Positions 9,060 to 18,675 of a stretch of DNA of 48,866 nucleotides are shown piece after piece. The stretch is from JBLHGU01 sp047615875 (GTDB lineage Bacteria > Pseudomonadota > Gammaproteobacteria > Arenicellales > CAJQKF01): positions 1-48,866 of the forward strand of contig JBLHGU010000016.1 of the NCBI GenBank assembly GCA_047615875.1. The letters run 5' to 3'. Below the pieces are notes generated by a model. It saw only the letters and a list, made by a program, of their open reading frames with translations, searched no databases and was not told where the DNA came from. Both the position numbers and the translations under genes were made by a program. Each line of letters starts with the position of its first letter. Positions within the stretch are counted from its first letter, which is position 1.

Positions 9060-10174
9060 TCTGTTTCGCCATGTACCATCATTTGAGCCAGCATCTTGCC
9101 ATAACCACCGCCTTCACCAATGCCAACTCGCAGTCCGTTCATAGACCAGCAATTTCTTAGCCCTGGTTGTTTGCCAACCAGAGGCCCAGCATCTGCGGCA
9201 TAGGAAATTGGTCCATTAACTACCGATTTAATACCAACTTCTTTCAGGCACGGTAGCCGTTCAAAAATTGGATCCATTTTTGGCAATAACCTATCAAGAT
9301 CATCAGGGCAGAGCGCGTTGACGAAATCAGGGTCGATACCGTTCATGCCAAAGGTTTTACAATCGTGCTCGTAAATACCCACCAGAAGGCCTTTCTTTTC
9401 CTGGCGCATATAGAAGGTGTCGCGAGGGCAGCGAACCATGGGCACACGGTTATTGCGAGCTACCAGCTCTGGAATATCTTCGGTGACAAAGTACATATGT
9501 TCCATGGCGATTACAGGATATTTAATCCCCATCAAAGCGCCCACCTCATTAACACGATAGCCGGCGGCAACTACGATATGCTCGGCAGTGATTACGCCGG
9601 CGTTGGTTGTCACTAACCATTCACCATTTGGTTTTTGTGATAATCCCGTGACCGGCGTGTTTCGGTGGATCGTTGCGCCAGCCTTGCGTGACCGCGCAGC
9701 TAATGCCTGACATAGTTGGGCTGGATCTATATCGCCATCTTTTTCATCCCACAGAACACCCAGTACATCTTTGATATCTAACAATGGGTTTTGTCGTTTC
9801 GCCTCAAGTGCATCAAGCAAATCGAATTCCAGCCCCAAACCTTTGGCAACGGACAATATTTGATGAACTTCATCCAGATGTGTCTGATTAGTTAACAGCC
9901 GCATACCGCCAGTGGCATGATGATAATTGATCGGATAGGCCGGATCGTCGGCAAGTTCTTTATAAAGTTTTATTGTGTAGTCACGCAGTAGTAGCAGTAA
10001 CTGGTTGAATGCAACGCCAGGACACTGTGCTGCGGAATGCCAGGTAGTGCCCGAAGTAAGTTCATTGCGCTCGAGCAGAATAACATCAGTCCAATCTTCC
10101 AGAGTCAGGTGATAAAGGGCGGACAACCCACCAACACCGCCGCCTATAACGACTACTCGGGCATGTGACTTCAT
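9023..10174 (-). CDS. FAD-dependent oxidoreductase, DMGDH/sarcosine dehydrogenase-like N-terminal half
   Basis: A dinucleotide-binding GGGVGG (residues 11-16) opens a DAO-family FAD domain. TSGTTWHSA places a His at residue 46, where the dimethylglycine/sarcosine dehydrogenase group carries its covalently flavinylated His. Further family blocks are DIDPAQLCQALAARSRKAGA and NGPISYAADAGPLVG. The likely reaction is oxidative N-demethylation of a methylated glycine. The 383 residues stop after WDTWQLDSRRM, exactly where fused family members go on to a linker and a GcvT domain, and the GcvT domain is found in another frame just downstream. The DUF1989 gene lies 45 bp upstream on the same strand, so the three form an operon. 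Confidence 0.83.
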   Translation of the reverse strand: MKSHARVVVIGGGVGGLSALYHLTLEDWTDVILLERNELTSGTTWHSAAQCPGVAFNQLLLLLRDYTIKLYKELADDPAYPINYHHATGGMRLLTNQTHLDEVHQILSVAKGLGLEFDLLDALEAKRQNPLLDIKDVLGVLWDEKDGDIDPAQLCQALAARSRKAGATIHRNTPVTGLSQKPNGEWLVTTNAGVITAEHIVVAAGYRVNEVGALMGIKYPVIAMEHMYFVTEDIPELVARNNRVPMVRCPRDTFYMRQEKKGLLVGIYEHDCKTFGMNGIDPDFVNALCPDDLDRLLPKMDPIFERLPCLKEVGIKSVVNGPISYAADAGPLVGKQPGLRNCWSMNGLRVGIGEGGGYGKMLAQMMVHGETEWDTWQLDSRRM

Positions 10175-10219
10175 ATGGTACCGTTGGTGAAAATCACTAT
10201 TAGAAGTTATAGGGTTACT

Positions 10220-11080
10220 CTACCTGCCATGGGTCCCGGAATAACTCGATATTTGTGGCTCTTGCCAGTTTTCCAATAAATCTATTTGCGGCTCATAGAT
10301 ATCAACAACCAATGGAAAGCAGGCTGCAACATCTGATGAATGTTCAGTTGAGCAATCTCCGCCGGGGCAGGCGGATAATCCACCAATGAGATCTGTTTCT
10401 GCAAAGAACTCTATGTAGTCACCGGGTCTTACCGGGCTTGGCTTCATAAAGTATTGATGTGTATCTTCGGTAAATCCGGTACACATAAATACATTTAGAA
10501 CGTCGTGTATCAATGATCCTGAATTATCGAGAGACATCTGCGTGAAATCTGCAAACGCCCTGGTTAAATTGGAGTGGCAGCAATGATGATAATCCACTCC
10601 GCTCAGAAGTTTTGCCGTATACGGGTCACAGCGCGTACCAATAACATCGTGTACAGAGCCGCCATACTGATCAAATCCGTACCAATCCAGGGTGTCGTAG
10701 GTTACGGTTGCCATAGGACGTAAATATGGGAAGGAACTCCACATTCGGTCACCTGTTGAAAGGTGAGTGCCGTGTAAGGCCCTGGTTTTACCTGCGTAGA
10801 ATTTCTCGTTATGATTATGTTTTGACCACAGATTTAAATCCCCCACCTGGGAGCCTTCACTGCTTACGATGCGAAAGAAATGTCCTTTTGGAACTTCGAA
10901 GCAAACTGCATCTCTCGGCGGCGCAATAACAGTGTTGATTTTCACCATTGAATCACGAGCGACTCTGTATAGAGGCAGGTTGGCTGGGGGTAGGGAATCA
11001 ACAGGATAACAAATTAGCGGTTTTATAGCCTTTCGAGCAGCGGCGTCCTCAGGCACGTCAGATTCTGAAATTGTTTTCAT
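10220..11080 (-). CDS. DUF1989 (urea carboxylase-associated family) protein
   Basis: The 286 residues carry the DUF1989 pattern: a beta-rich GHFFRIVSSEGSQVGDLNLW block near residues 67-86, THLSTGDRMWSSF, a TYDTLDWYG segment, then Cys-bearing TRCDPYT, YHHCCHSN and a CPGGDC motif late in the protein. Members are small cytoplasmic proteins of unresolved chemistry found next to urea or guanidine carboxylases and, in marine bacteria, next to GcvT-like demethylases. Here it leads an operon with the FAD oxidoreductase and GcvT-like genes, which supports a link to C1 or N-methyl metabolism. A second, shorter paralogue lies at 40127-40726. Confidence 0.82.
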   Translation of the reverse strand: MKTISESDVPEDAAARKAIKPLICYPVDSLPPANLPLYRVARDSMVKINTVIAPPRDAVCFEVPKGHFFRIVSSEGSQVGDLNLWSKHNHNEKFYAGKTRALHGTHLSTGDRMWSSFPYLRPMATVTYDTLDWYGFDQYGGSVHDVIGTRCDPYTAKLLSGVDYHHCCHSNLTRAFADFTQMSLDNSGSLIHDVLNVFMCTGFTEDTHQYFMKPSPVRPGDYIEFFAETDLIGGLSACPGGDCSTEHSSDVAACFPLVVDIYEPQIDLLENWQEPQISSYSGTHGR

Positions 11081-11232
11081 TTTATTTGCATCAGTTTCTT
11101 TGATTTTATGACTGATTATTTTGACTCAATTTTGAAGTTTCATCTAGTCCTCGGTTGTGATTTCATTTTACGTTCTGTTACCGGGCATTGGTGTCCCGAT
11201 ACTTAGCAGGTGACCGAAAATCATCTTGCAAT

Positions 11233-11487
11233 TTAATTAGATCTAAACATTAACTTGTAACTAAAAAGATCCTGTATTAAATCAACTACCCTTACCTTTA
11301 GACTACGGCTTCGAGTTAGCTCTACTGGTTTCGCTGCTCTAGTTTGTTCGTTCTGCATCATTATGGCTAATTCGTGATCAGTATATGAGGTGGGACGTTC
11401 GGTCTTTTCTCGGATAATCTGTTCAACGCCGTCAGCGAACATGGCAAGGGGGTTTGAGTAGTGGATTGTGTTGCGAACTTTTCTCAT
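11233..11487 (-). CDS. Small hypothetical protein, 84 aa
   Basis: A short basic protein with no signal peptide or membrane helix. An AGG-containing ribosome site (CGAGGC) sits upstream of the ATG at 11487. The sequence contains an acidic helix-like stretch near the start (MFADGVEQIIREKTE) and a basic Arg/Ser segment (TRSRSLKVRVVDLIQ). I do not recognise it. It is transcribed away from the large SARP-type regulator, sharing a 198-bp AT-rich divergent region, so it could be under its control. The frame could also be fortuitous. Confidence 0.5.
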   Translation of the reverse strand: MRKVRNTIHYSNPLAMFADGVEQIIREKTERPTSYTDHELAIMMQNEQTRAAKPVELTRSRSLKVRVVDLIQDLFSYKLMFRSN

Positions 11488-11674
11488 TTTGTGCCTCGGG
11501 TAATGCGTGTTTCGTATTCGATGGAGGCATTCTCTTCAACAGCCGTTAAATTCCTTGCAGATTTGTGTTAAATCCGTGAAAATGATCATTAAATAAACAT
11601 TAAATAAAATAAACTATTGAATTCATAGACTTTATTTTTAAAAAAACTATATGGTTTTTCAATTAATTCGTCAT
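11488..11674. promoter_or_regulatory. AT-rich divergent intergenic region upstream of the SARP-type regulator
   Basis: The region between the 84-aa gene and the giant regulator is strongly AT-rich from about 11575 to 11660 and contains repeated ATTAAATAAA-like blocks. Promoters for both directions are expected here. I could not assign a convincing -35/-10 pair or a cAMP-CRP site. Confidence 0.4.
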
Positions 11675-11679
11675 GGAGA
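11675..11679 (+). promoter_or_regulatory. Shine-Dalgarno deciding a TTG start
   Basis: GGAGA lies six bases before the TTG at 11686. No in-frame ATG occurs upstream, and the ATG at 11673 is in another frame that soon terminates. This supports TTG as the start of the 2311-residue protein. Confidence 0.7.
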
Positions 11680-11685
11680 ACGAAT

Positions 11686-14600
11686 TTGGCAGCAATCCAT
11701 CTGAAATTATTGGGTCAATTCGAATGCAGAATGGCAGATGGAACGCCATTGAGTTTGCAAACACGTAAGGCTGAAGTTCTTTTAGCCTACCTCGCATTAA
11801 AACCTGGTATTCGACATCCCAGGGAGCGCCTGATTAATTTATTGTGGAGCAATCGTAGTGAGGAACAGGCGCGAAATTCCCTAAGACAGGCGCTTAGTGC
11901 GATTAAAAAACCATTGGCCGTGCTGAATCACATGCCCCTCGAAGTAGATCGTACTACGGTGCGAATCGATGCCAGCCTGATTCAGGTGGATGCTCTGCAG
12001 TTCGAACAAATTGCCGAAGAATTGGACACCAATAAACTTGCCTGTGCCTCTGAGCTGTATCGAGGTGAGTTTCTCGAGGGTATTAACATTCGCGACTCGG
12101 CAAGTGAGGAATGGCTCGCCCAGGAACGCGATCGTTACAAACGAATTATTGTCAATGTTCTAACCCGATTAAGTGCGCAACAATCGGCGGCCACAGAGTT
12201 TGCTGCTGCAATTGAGTCTGCTGAAGCATTGGTGAAGCATGACCCGCTTACTGAATCCGGATGGCGTACAGTGATGAAGGCATTTCAGGCCAACGGCGAC
12301 CGTAATCACGCATTGCTGGCTTACAAGCGGTGCCATGCTGTCCTCCAGAATGAGCTTGGAGTGGAGCCTGAGTCGGTAACTATTGAATTGCGTGATCAAA
12401 TCAAACAGGGAACAACTATCACCGACATTCCGTTACCTACCTCAAGCGCAAATAGTATTCGACTGCCTGAGGCGAAATATACTAGTCATGATGTAGATGA
12501 GTTGTCGATTCTGGTGTTGCCCTTTGAAAATCTTTCCAACGACCCGGATCAGCAATATTTCAGCGACGGCATTACCGAAGGCGTGATAATGGGTCTTTCT
12601 CAGTACCCTTCGCTGTCGGTCCTGTCACGACACTATTCCTTTGCTGTACAGGAACGAAAACTCAGCCTGACAGATATCGCCGTTCAGTTCGGTGTTCGCT
12701 ATGTCATCGAAGGCAGTGTTCGCAAGACCCCAAATTCTTTACGCATTACCACGCAACTGGTTAATACAGAAACCGGCAAGCAAATTTGGGGAAGGCGATT
12801 TGATTCGGATCAGAGCAAGATATTTGACATTGAAGATGAGCTGACGCGAACCATTGTCGCCAACATCATAGGCAAATTGGATATGGCGGACGGTGAAATC
12901 TCCTACAGAAAACCAGCCAAAGACTTGAGCAGCTACGATTTGCTCATGCAGGGAAAATATCACCTGGCGAGATTCAATCCAGCAGACAATTTATTGGGAA
13001 GGAAAGCGTTGCAATCCTGTATCGCCCGGGATCCGGAATGTGAAACTGCGCATAGTTATTTGTACAGAATTAATATTCTCGATTGGTTATCCGGTTGGAC
13101 AGAACCCCGCGCAACCGTTTTCCAGAATGCACGCAGTCACATAGAGAAAGCCATTTCTCTTAGCGATGATGATTCTATTGTGCAGGCAAGTTATGCTGAA
13201 TTTTTATTGTTTGACAAAGATTATGATCATTGTGAAAACCGAGCTCAAAGAGCTTACCGATTAAACCCAAACGATACCGAAACTCTGGCGATTTTGAGTT
13301 TAGTTCATGCGGGTTTGGGCAATGTTGATCTGGCTTTGCAAATGGCGGATACCTGCCGTAGCCTGGACCCATTCCATCCCTGGATGGATTGGAGTAATGG
13401 CATTGTGTACTACACTGGTAAGCGATTTCAGGACGCTATTGACGCATTTAAGAAAATGCCTAATCCAGCGGATGAAATATCCGGATGGCTCGCAGCTTGC
13501 TATGAAAAACTCGGTCAACATACAACCGCTGAAAAGTACCTGCACACTTATGTGGAAACAGTACGTAAGAATATGACCAGGCCGCCAGTTTCCCGAGAGG
13601 ACTGGCATAAACTTTGGCAGGCCACCTCCGCAGCGAAGCATGACTACGCAGGGGATAATCCATTTGATGTGTTGTGTGCCGCAGGCCTTGGCCAATACAT
13701 AGATGATTTTGTGCTCCCAGATCCCGAAACCAATGCCCCAGCCATCGCCGTACTGCCATTTGATAACCTGTCCGGCGACCCGGAACAGGAATACTTCAGC
13801 GATGGAATAACCGACACTGTTATTTTCAACCTCTCTTTGTTTGCGGATATGCGGGTTAAGTCCCGCAGTTCAAGTTTTACCTATAAGGATCAGATTAGAC
13901 CCGCTGATGAGATCGCCCGGGAACTTGGGGTCGACTATGTGGTTGAAGGCAGTATTCGAAAGAGTAATGACCGGGTGCGAATTATCGTACAGCTAATTGA
14001 CGGACAAACTGGCAACCAAATATGGGGCGAGCGTTATGATGCCGTCATCGATGACATCTTTTTACTGGAAGAAAAGTTAAGCAATACCATAGCGGCAACA
14101 GTAACCGGTCGCATCGATTCGGATTTGCAAAAGATTGCCATCGCAAAAACCTCTACTAACTCTAAAGCCTATGATCTTTTACTTCAGGGCACAAATTACC
14201 TTTGGCGATTCAATCAAGACGACATGGTAATTGCGATTGAGAAGTTTAATGATTGCCTGGTGCTAGAACCGGATAATTATCGAACCCATGCGAATCTTTT
14301 CTATGCCCACGTGATGAATTATCTGGAGCGATGGACGGATGATTTTGAACAGTCTTTTGCTATGGCTGGCCTGCATGCCAATAAAGCCTTTGAGCTCGAA
14401 CCTGGGAGCAGTTTAGCTTTACTAACCTATGCGGAATACAAATATTTCTGTCGCGATTATGCAACGGCTCTGACCTGTGTGGACAAAGCGCTCAAACTAA
14501 ATCCTCACGATCCAGAAGCTGCTAGCCAGAAGGGCATGCTGCTCAATGTGTTGGGTGAAGGCGAGCAGGCGCTAGGCTGGGCAAAAAAATGTCTCGAGCT

Positions 14601-17600
14601 GGATCCGCATCATGTTTGGGGAGAATGGGTTTTAAGTGATTGCCTGGCGAGTTGTGAAAGATATGAGGAAGCTATTGATGTCATAAAGAATGCTAATTCG
14701 CCTACGTTGTTTCTAAAACTCGGATTGGCTTATTACTCCGCTATGGCCGGCCAGGAAGTTGCCGCTCGAGATGTATTGCAGGAGTTTCTTTGTGAAGCCA
14801 GAGCCACAATGAAATCTTGTCCGCAATCAAGGGATGAGTGGTATGAGTACTGGACTGATCAACTTCCTTTCAAAGATACCAGTATTAGTGATGCGTCTTT
14901 CAAAGTTCTCGAACGACTAGGAATATGCGATCAGTTGCCCGGATTGAATGTCAATGACACGCTGCCCACTATTGTGGTTCTTCCGTTTAGTAATTTATCA
15001 GGAGATCCTGAACAGGAATACTTCAGTGATGGGATAACGGATAGCATCATACTTAACTTAAGTCTGTTTAGTGGCATCAAAGCCAAGTCTCGACATGCCT
15101 GTTTTATGTATAAAGACAGTGAAAAGACCATTGAGGAAATAGGCTCAGAGTTGGATGCGGATTACATCATTGAGGGCAGTATTCGAAAGTCAGGCAGCCG
15201 ACTTCGTCTGAATGTGCAGCTTATTGAAACTTCCACCAGCAATCAGATATGGGGTAAGAGATACGATGGAAATTTGGAAGACATATTTGATCTGGAAACC
15301 ACATTAAGCCTGACGATAGCGGGACAAATAGGTGGCAAAATTGGTCGTGAAATACAACGTTCAGCAATCAAGAAACCAACATCGGATCTCGGCAGCTATG
15401 ATTTTTATTTGCGTGGCTTGTATCACATGCAAAAATTTACGCCAGATGATTTTGTCATAGCGAAAAACATGTTCCAGAAAAGCATCGATAGTGACCCTGA
15501 GTTTGCAGATGCCTATTCATTTATGTGTACCTTACTTAATGTGGACACTATGGAAAACTGGATTCCTGATCGCTCGAAATCGCTAAAAGAAGCGGATTAC
15601 TATGCACATAATGCGTTGAAGCTTTATCCGGAGAACGCGCTAATACATTCTTTCATGGCAGAGCATCAAAATTTTAAAAGGAAATTTAAACTTGCTGAAG
15701 AGTATGCAGACAGGGCGATTGAGTTAAACCCGAATTTGCCTGACGGCTACGCGCAAAAAGCCTGGTCGCTTAAGGATCGAGGAGAAGATCAGGAAGCAAA
15801 ACGCCACGCCGATATCACTATGTCAATCGATCCTCACCACCCCTATTCAGGATGGATCTCGGGCGAGGTATATAGGGGGGCGGGTGATTATGAAAAAGCC
15901 CTTAAAGCGTTTCGTTCCATACCCACGCCACCCAATAGCGTTAACGCCCAAATCGCAGCCTGCCTTGGAGCTCTGAACCGTAATGAAGAAGCCAGGGAAG
16001 AAATGCAAAAGTATCACGCACTGGCTCATCAACAAATGCCGGCTTATCCAACGTCCGAAGAGCAATGGCGTAGTTACTGGTTTGACGCCATGCCTTATTC
16101 AAAAAAGGTGGATTCAGACGAATATTTCGATTTGCTTTTGCAGGCGGGGCTTTGTGAACTGGCAATAAAAACCTTCGACCCTGGTGATCTTACCCAATAC
16201 CCTGCCATTGCAGTTCTACCATTTAGCAATCTTTCCAACGATCCTGAACAGGAGTATTTTAGCGATGGCATAAGTGAGAACATTATTCGTGGATTAAGTA
16301 TGTACAAAGGATTGGTGGTGAAATCCAGCCAGTCCAGCTTCTCTTTTCGTGATAGTGAGGATGCGATTCAGGCCATCGCCAATAAGCTCAAAGTTAAATA
16401 CGTTGTTGATGGCAGTGTTCGAAAAGTTGGCAACAAGATCCGGCTGGCGGCGCAACTCATTGAATCTGAATCAGGCAATCAATTGTGGGGTAAGCATTAT
16501 GACGCGGACCTCGAAGATGTGTTGACCCTGGAAGATGAATTAAGTCAGACAATTACCGGCACTATTCGAGGACGGATTGACTCGGACATACAGGAAACCG
16601 CAGTTCGAAAGCCTTCGAAAAATCCACAAAGCTACGATTTGTATTTAAGAGGGTCTTATCATGTACAGAAATATACATTAGAAGATCAGACACTGGCTAA
16701 AAAATATCTGGCTCAATGTATTGAACTGGACCCTGAGAACGCTAATGCCCATGCCCAGATGGCTGGTGGATACTTTGCAGATCTAGAGGATAACCGGGCT
16801 GCGGACAGGCAGAAAGCATTACATCAGGCGGGTTTTCACATTGAGCGAGCGTTACAGCTGGAGCCGGATAATGCGTTCGTTCATGGTTTCATGGCGGAAT
16901 ATTTCATGTATGCCCGGGGTTTTGATCAGGCGGCGTTTCATGCAGATAAAGCCATGGAGTTGAATCCAACATTACCGGATGGATACGCACAGAAGGCCTG
17001 GGTATTGGCTGCAACACGGCGAAACGATGAAGCCCTCGAATACGCCGGCAAATGCTTGTCACTTGATCCCCACCACTCATTCGTGGGTTGGATTGTTGGA
17101 GGAATCTATGGAGACAGTGGCCAATACGAAAAAGCGATTGATATTTATCGCTCGTTGCCCCACACACCGGTAAGCGCGCATCTGCAGATCGCAGGTTTTC
17201 TTGTAGGGGCAGGTAAGCTCAATCAGGCGAAAAAGGAAATGCAGAAATATCACTCTCGATCCAGAATGGAAATGACAGCAGTTCCTCAGTCAGAATCGGA
17301 CTGGTTTCAATATTTACATTCAATTGCAGCGTATGAGCACGAAGAAGATAGCAGGAAGTTTTTCAATTTGGCAAAGCAAGCAGGGCTGTGCGACTATCAG
17401 GAGAAATCTGTTCAAGAAACACCTTCTATTGCAGTTCTGCCGTTCCAAAACTTGAGTGGTGATTCAGAACAGCAGTTTTTCGCTACAGGAATTACTAACG
17501 ACATCGTAAACATTTTGTCCAAGTTTAAACATCTACGCACGGTGTCCAGTTATTCCACTGCCTTGTATGCCGATCGTTCTTCGCCGGTTACCCAAATCGC

Positions 17601-18621
17601 CAAAGAACTAAATGTTAGATACATCCTTGATGGCGGTATCCGTAAAAGCGGAGATATAATCCGCATCAATGTTCAATTAGTAGATTCTGAGACGAATGCC
17701 AATATCTGGTCCGATCAGTTTGATAGAAAGCTCGACGATATATTTGCAATTCAAGATCAGATCACAATAAAAATTGCCTCAGCGATGAAAGTGAAGTTGC
17801 TTTATGGGGAACGGGCATCAGAATACCGTGATGGCCTAACTAATGTTAAAGCCTGGGAATACTGCGTGTTATCGGCTGATCTTGCAGATAGCTATGTCAA
17901 GGACAATATTTCTGAGGCACAGCAACTTGTCAAAAAAGCCCTGCTACTGGAGCCTGACTATCAGCATGCATGGTCATTATTGGGATGGACGCATTGGCAG
18001 CAGGCTTACGCCGGCTGGAGCGACAATGTTGAACAATCCTTGCATGAGGCGGAAGTTTCTGCAGCCAGGTCGATGAAAAATGATCCAGATTATTGGGATG
18101 GCTGGGCTTTAATGAGCTTTATCCACCTAATGCGAGATAAGCCCGAACTGGCTGTTGAGGCTGGAAATAAGGCTGCTAACATCGCGCCGGGAAATTTCGA
18201 TGCAGTGGCTTTATCAGGCTTTCCTTTGAATTACGCGGGACAACACGAAAAGGCAATAGCGGTTTTTGAAAAATCGCTCAAATTGGCTACTGTTTATCCG
18301 AATTGGGCAGGAGTTGTGGGTGCCTACGCCTACCAAAATGTAGGGCAAGTTTCTAAAGCCATTGAGACGTATCAGCAGAGTATTGATTTTGAACCAGAAT
18401 CCTCTATTTGCCACTATTACCTAATGGATCTGTTAATCGAGATAGGTGAGCTTGAGAAAGCCCAGCGGATAGCGGAACAAATTCGATCGTTACCGAGCCC
18501 GTTACGAATTGAGGGAGTGATTAATACAACCAGTCACAACCAAAAAGAACGGGAACGTTTTAGAAGAAACCTGGCTAAAATGGGATTTCACGAAGCAGTA
18601 GGTGAATCGAGTGGGTGTTAG
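11686..18621 (+). CDS. Giant SARP/BTAD regulator with five tandem TolB-like/TPR modules
   Basis: The 2311-residue protein starts with a SARP-type winged helix (about 1-95; LKLLGQF, TRKAEVLLAYLAL, HPRERLINLLW) and a bacterial transcriptional activator domain (about 96-245, ending LLAYKRCHAVLQNELGVEPE). Five modules follow, starting near residues 273, 686, 1095, 1507 and 1914. Each opens with a TolB/FlgO-like domain (consensus IAVLPFxNLSxDPEQEYFSDGI, later YVVEGSIRK and NQIWGxRYD), then TPR-like helix pairs; the first four end in a helix resembling AGLC. No signal peptide or membrane helix is evident, so it is probably cytoplasmic. TolB-TPR units are usually found once, fused to class III cyclases or winged helices. 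A cyclase gene follows 54 bp downstream, so the two probably act together. The ligand is unknown. Confidence 0.88.
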   Translation: MAAIHLKLLGQFECRMADGTPLSLQTRKAEVLLAYLALKPGIRHPRERLINLLWSNRSEEQARNSLRQALSAIKKPLAVLNHMPLEVDRTTVRIDASLIQVDALQFEQIAEELDTNKLACASELYRGEFLEGINIRDSASEEWLAQERDRYKRIIVNVLTRLSAQQSAATEFAAAIESAEALVKHDPLTESGWRTVMKAFQANGDRNHALLAYKRCHAVLQNELGVEPESVTIELRDQIKQGTTITDIPLPTSSANSIRLPEAKYTSHDVDELSILVLPFENLSNDPDQQYFSDGITEGVIMGLSQYPSLSVLSRHYSFAVQERKLSLTDIAVQFGVRYVIEGSVRKTPNSLRITTQLVNTETGKQIWGRRFDSDQSKIFDIEDELTRTIVANIIGKLDMADGEISYRKPAKDLSSYDLLMQGKYHLARFNPADNLLGRKALQSCIARDPECETAHSYLYRINILDWLSGWTEPRATVFQNARSHIEKAISLSDDDSIVQASYAEFLLFDKDYDHCENRAQRAYRLNPNDTETLAILSLVHAGLGNVDLALQMADTCRSLDPFHPWMDWSNGIVYYTGKRFQDAIDAFKKMPNPADEISGWLAACYEKLGQHTTAEKYLHTYVETVRKNMTRPPVSREDWHKLWQATSAAKHDYAGDNPFDVLCAAGLGQYIDDFVLPDPETNAPAIAVLPFDNLSGDPEQEYFSDGITDTVIFNLSLFADMRVKSRSSSFTYKDQIRPADEIARELGVDYVVEGSIRKSNDRVRIIVQLIDGQTGNQIWGERYDAVIDDIFLLEEKLSNTIAATVTGRIDSDLQKIAIAKTSTNSKAYDLLLQGTNYLWRFNQDDMVIAIEKFNDCLVLEPDNYRTHANLFYAHVMNYLERWTDDFEQSFAMAGLHANKAFELEPGSSLALLTYAEYKYFCRDYATALTCVDKALKLNPHDPEAASQKGMLLNVLGEGEQALGWAKKCLELDPHHVWGEWVLSDCLASCERYEEAIDVIKNANSPTLFLKLGLAYYSAMAGQEVAARDVLQEFLCEARATMKSCPQSRDEWYEYWTDQLPFKDTSISDASFKVLERLGICDQLPGLNVNDTLPTIVVLPFSNLSGDPEQEYFSDGITDSIILNLSLFSGIKAKSRHACFMYKDSEKTIEEIGSELDADYIIEGSIRKSGSRLRLNVQLIETSTSNQIWGKRYDGNLEDIFDLETTLSLTIAGQIGGKIGREIQRSAIKKPTSDLGSYDFYLRGLYHMQKFTPDDFVIAKNMFQKSIDSDPEFADAYSFMCTLLNVDTMENWIPDRSKSLKEADYYAHNALKLYPENALIHSFMAEHQNFKRKFKLAEEYADRAIELNPNLPDGYAQKAWSLKDRGEDQEAKRHADITMSIDPHHPYSGWISGEVYRGAGDYEKALKAFRSIPTPPNSVNAQIAACLGALNRNEEAREEMQKYHALAHQQMPAYPTSEEQWRSYWFDAMPYSKKVDSDEYFDLLLQAGLCELAIKTFDPGDLTQYPAIAVLPFSNLSNDPEQEYFSDGISENIIRGLSMYKGLVVKSSQSSFSFRDSEDAIQAIANKLKVKYVVDGSVRKVGNKIRLAAQLIESESGNQLWGKHYDADLEDVLTLEDELSQTITGTIRGRIDSDIQETAVRKPSKNPQSYDLYLRGSYHVQKYTLEDQTLAKKYLAQCIELDPENANAHAQMAGGYFADLEDNRAADRQKALHQAGFHIERALQLEPDNAFVHGFMAEYFMYARGFDQAAFHADKAMELNPTLPDGYAQKAWVLAATRRNDEALEYAGKCLSLDPHHSFVGWIVGGIYGDSGQYEKAIDIYRSLPHTPVSAHLQIAGFLVGAGKLNQAKKEMQKYHSRSRMEMTAVPQSESDWFQYLHSIAAYEHEEDSRKFFNLAKQAGLCDYQEKSVQETPSIAVLPFQNLSGDSEQQFFATGITNDIVNILSKFKHLRTVSSYSTALYADRSSPVTQIAKELNVRYILDGGIRKSGDIIRINVQLVDSETNANIWSDQFDRKLDDIFAIQDQITIKIASAMKVKLLYGERASEYRDGLTNVKAWEYCVLSADLADSYVKDNISEAQQLVKKALLLEPDYQHAWSLLGWTHWQQAYAGWSDNVEQSLHEAEVSAARSMKNDPDYWDGWALMSFIHLMRDKPELAVEAGNKAANIAPGNFDAVALSGFPLNYAGQHEKAIAVFEKSLKLATVYPNWAGVVGAYAYQNVGQVSKAIETYQQSIDFEPESSICHYYLMDLLIEIGELEKAQRIAEQIRSLPSPLRIEGVINTTSHNQKERERFRRNLAKMGFHEAVGESSGC
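12502..18618 (+). repeat. Five protein-level tandem repeats of about 410 codons
   Basis: Module starts at the DNA level are about 12502, 13741, 14968, 16204 and 17425, giving periods of 413, 409, 412 and 407 codons. The modules are clearly homologous in protein sequence but diverged in DNA, so duplication is old and the copies have been kept. Module 5 is the most divergent at its opening (FFATGITND instead of YFSDGITD). Confidence 0.85.
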
Positions 18622-18675
18622 TAATCGTCACTGCCCACTAGCCTAAGCCCACAACAATAAAGTATACATCGTATT

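Noticed and set aside
11563..11586. A CRP-like site upstream of the giant regulator
   Set aside because: Only the left half (TGTG) is plausible; the right half does not match TCACA.
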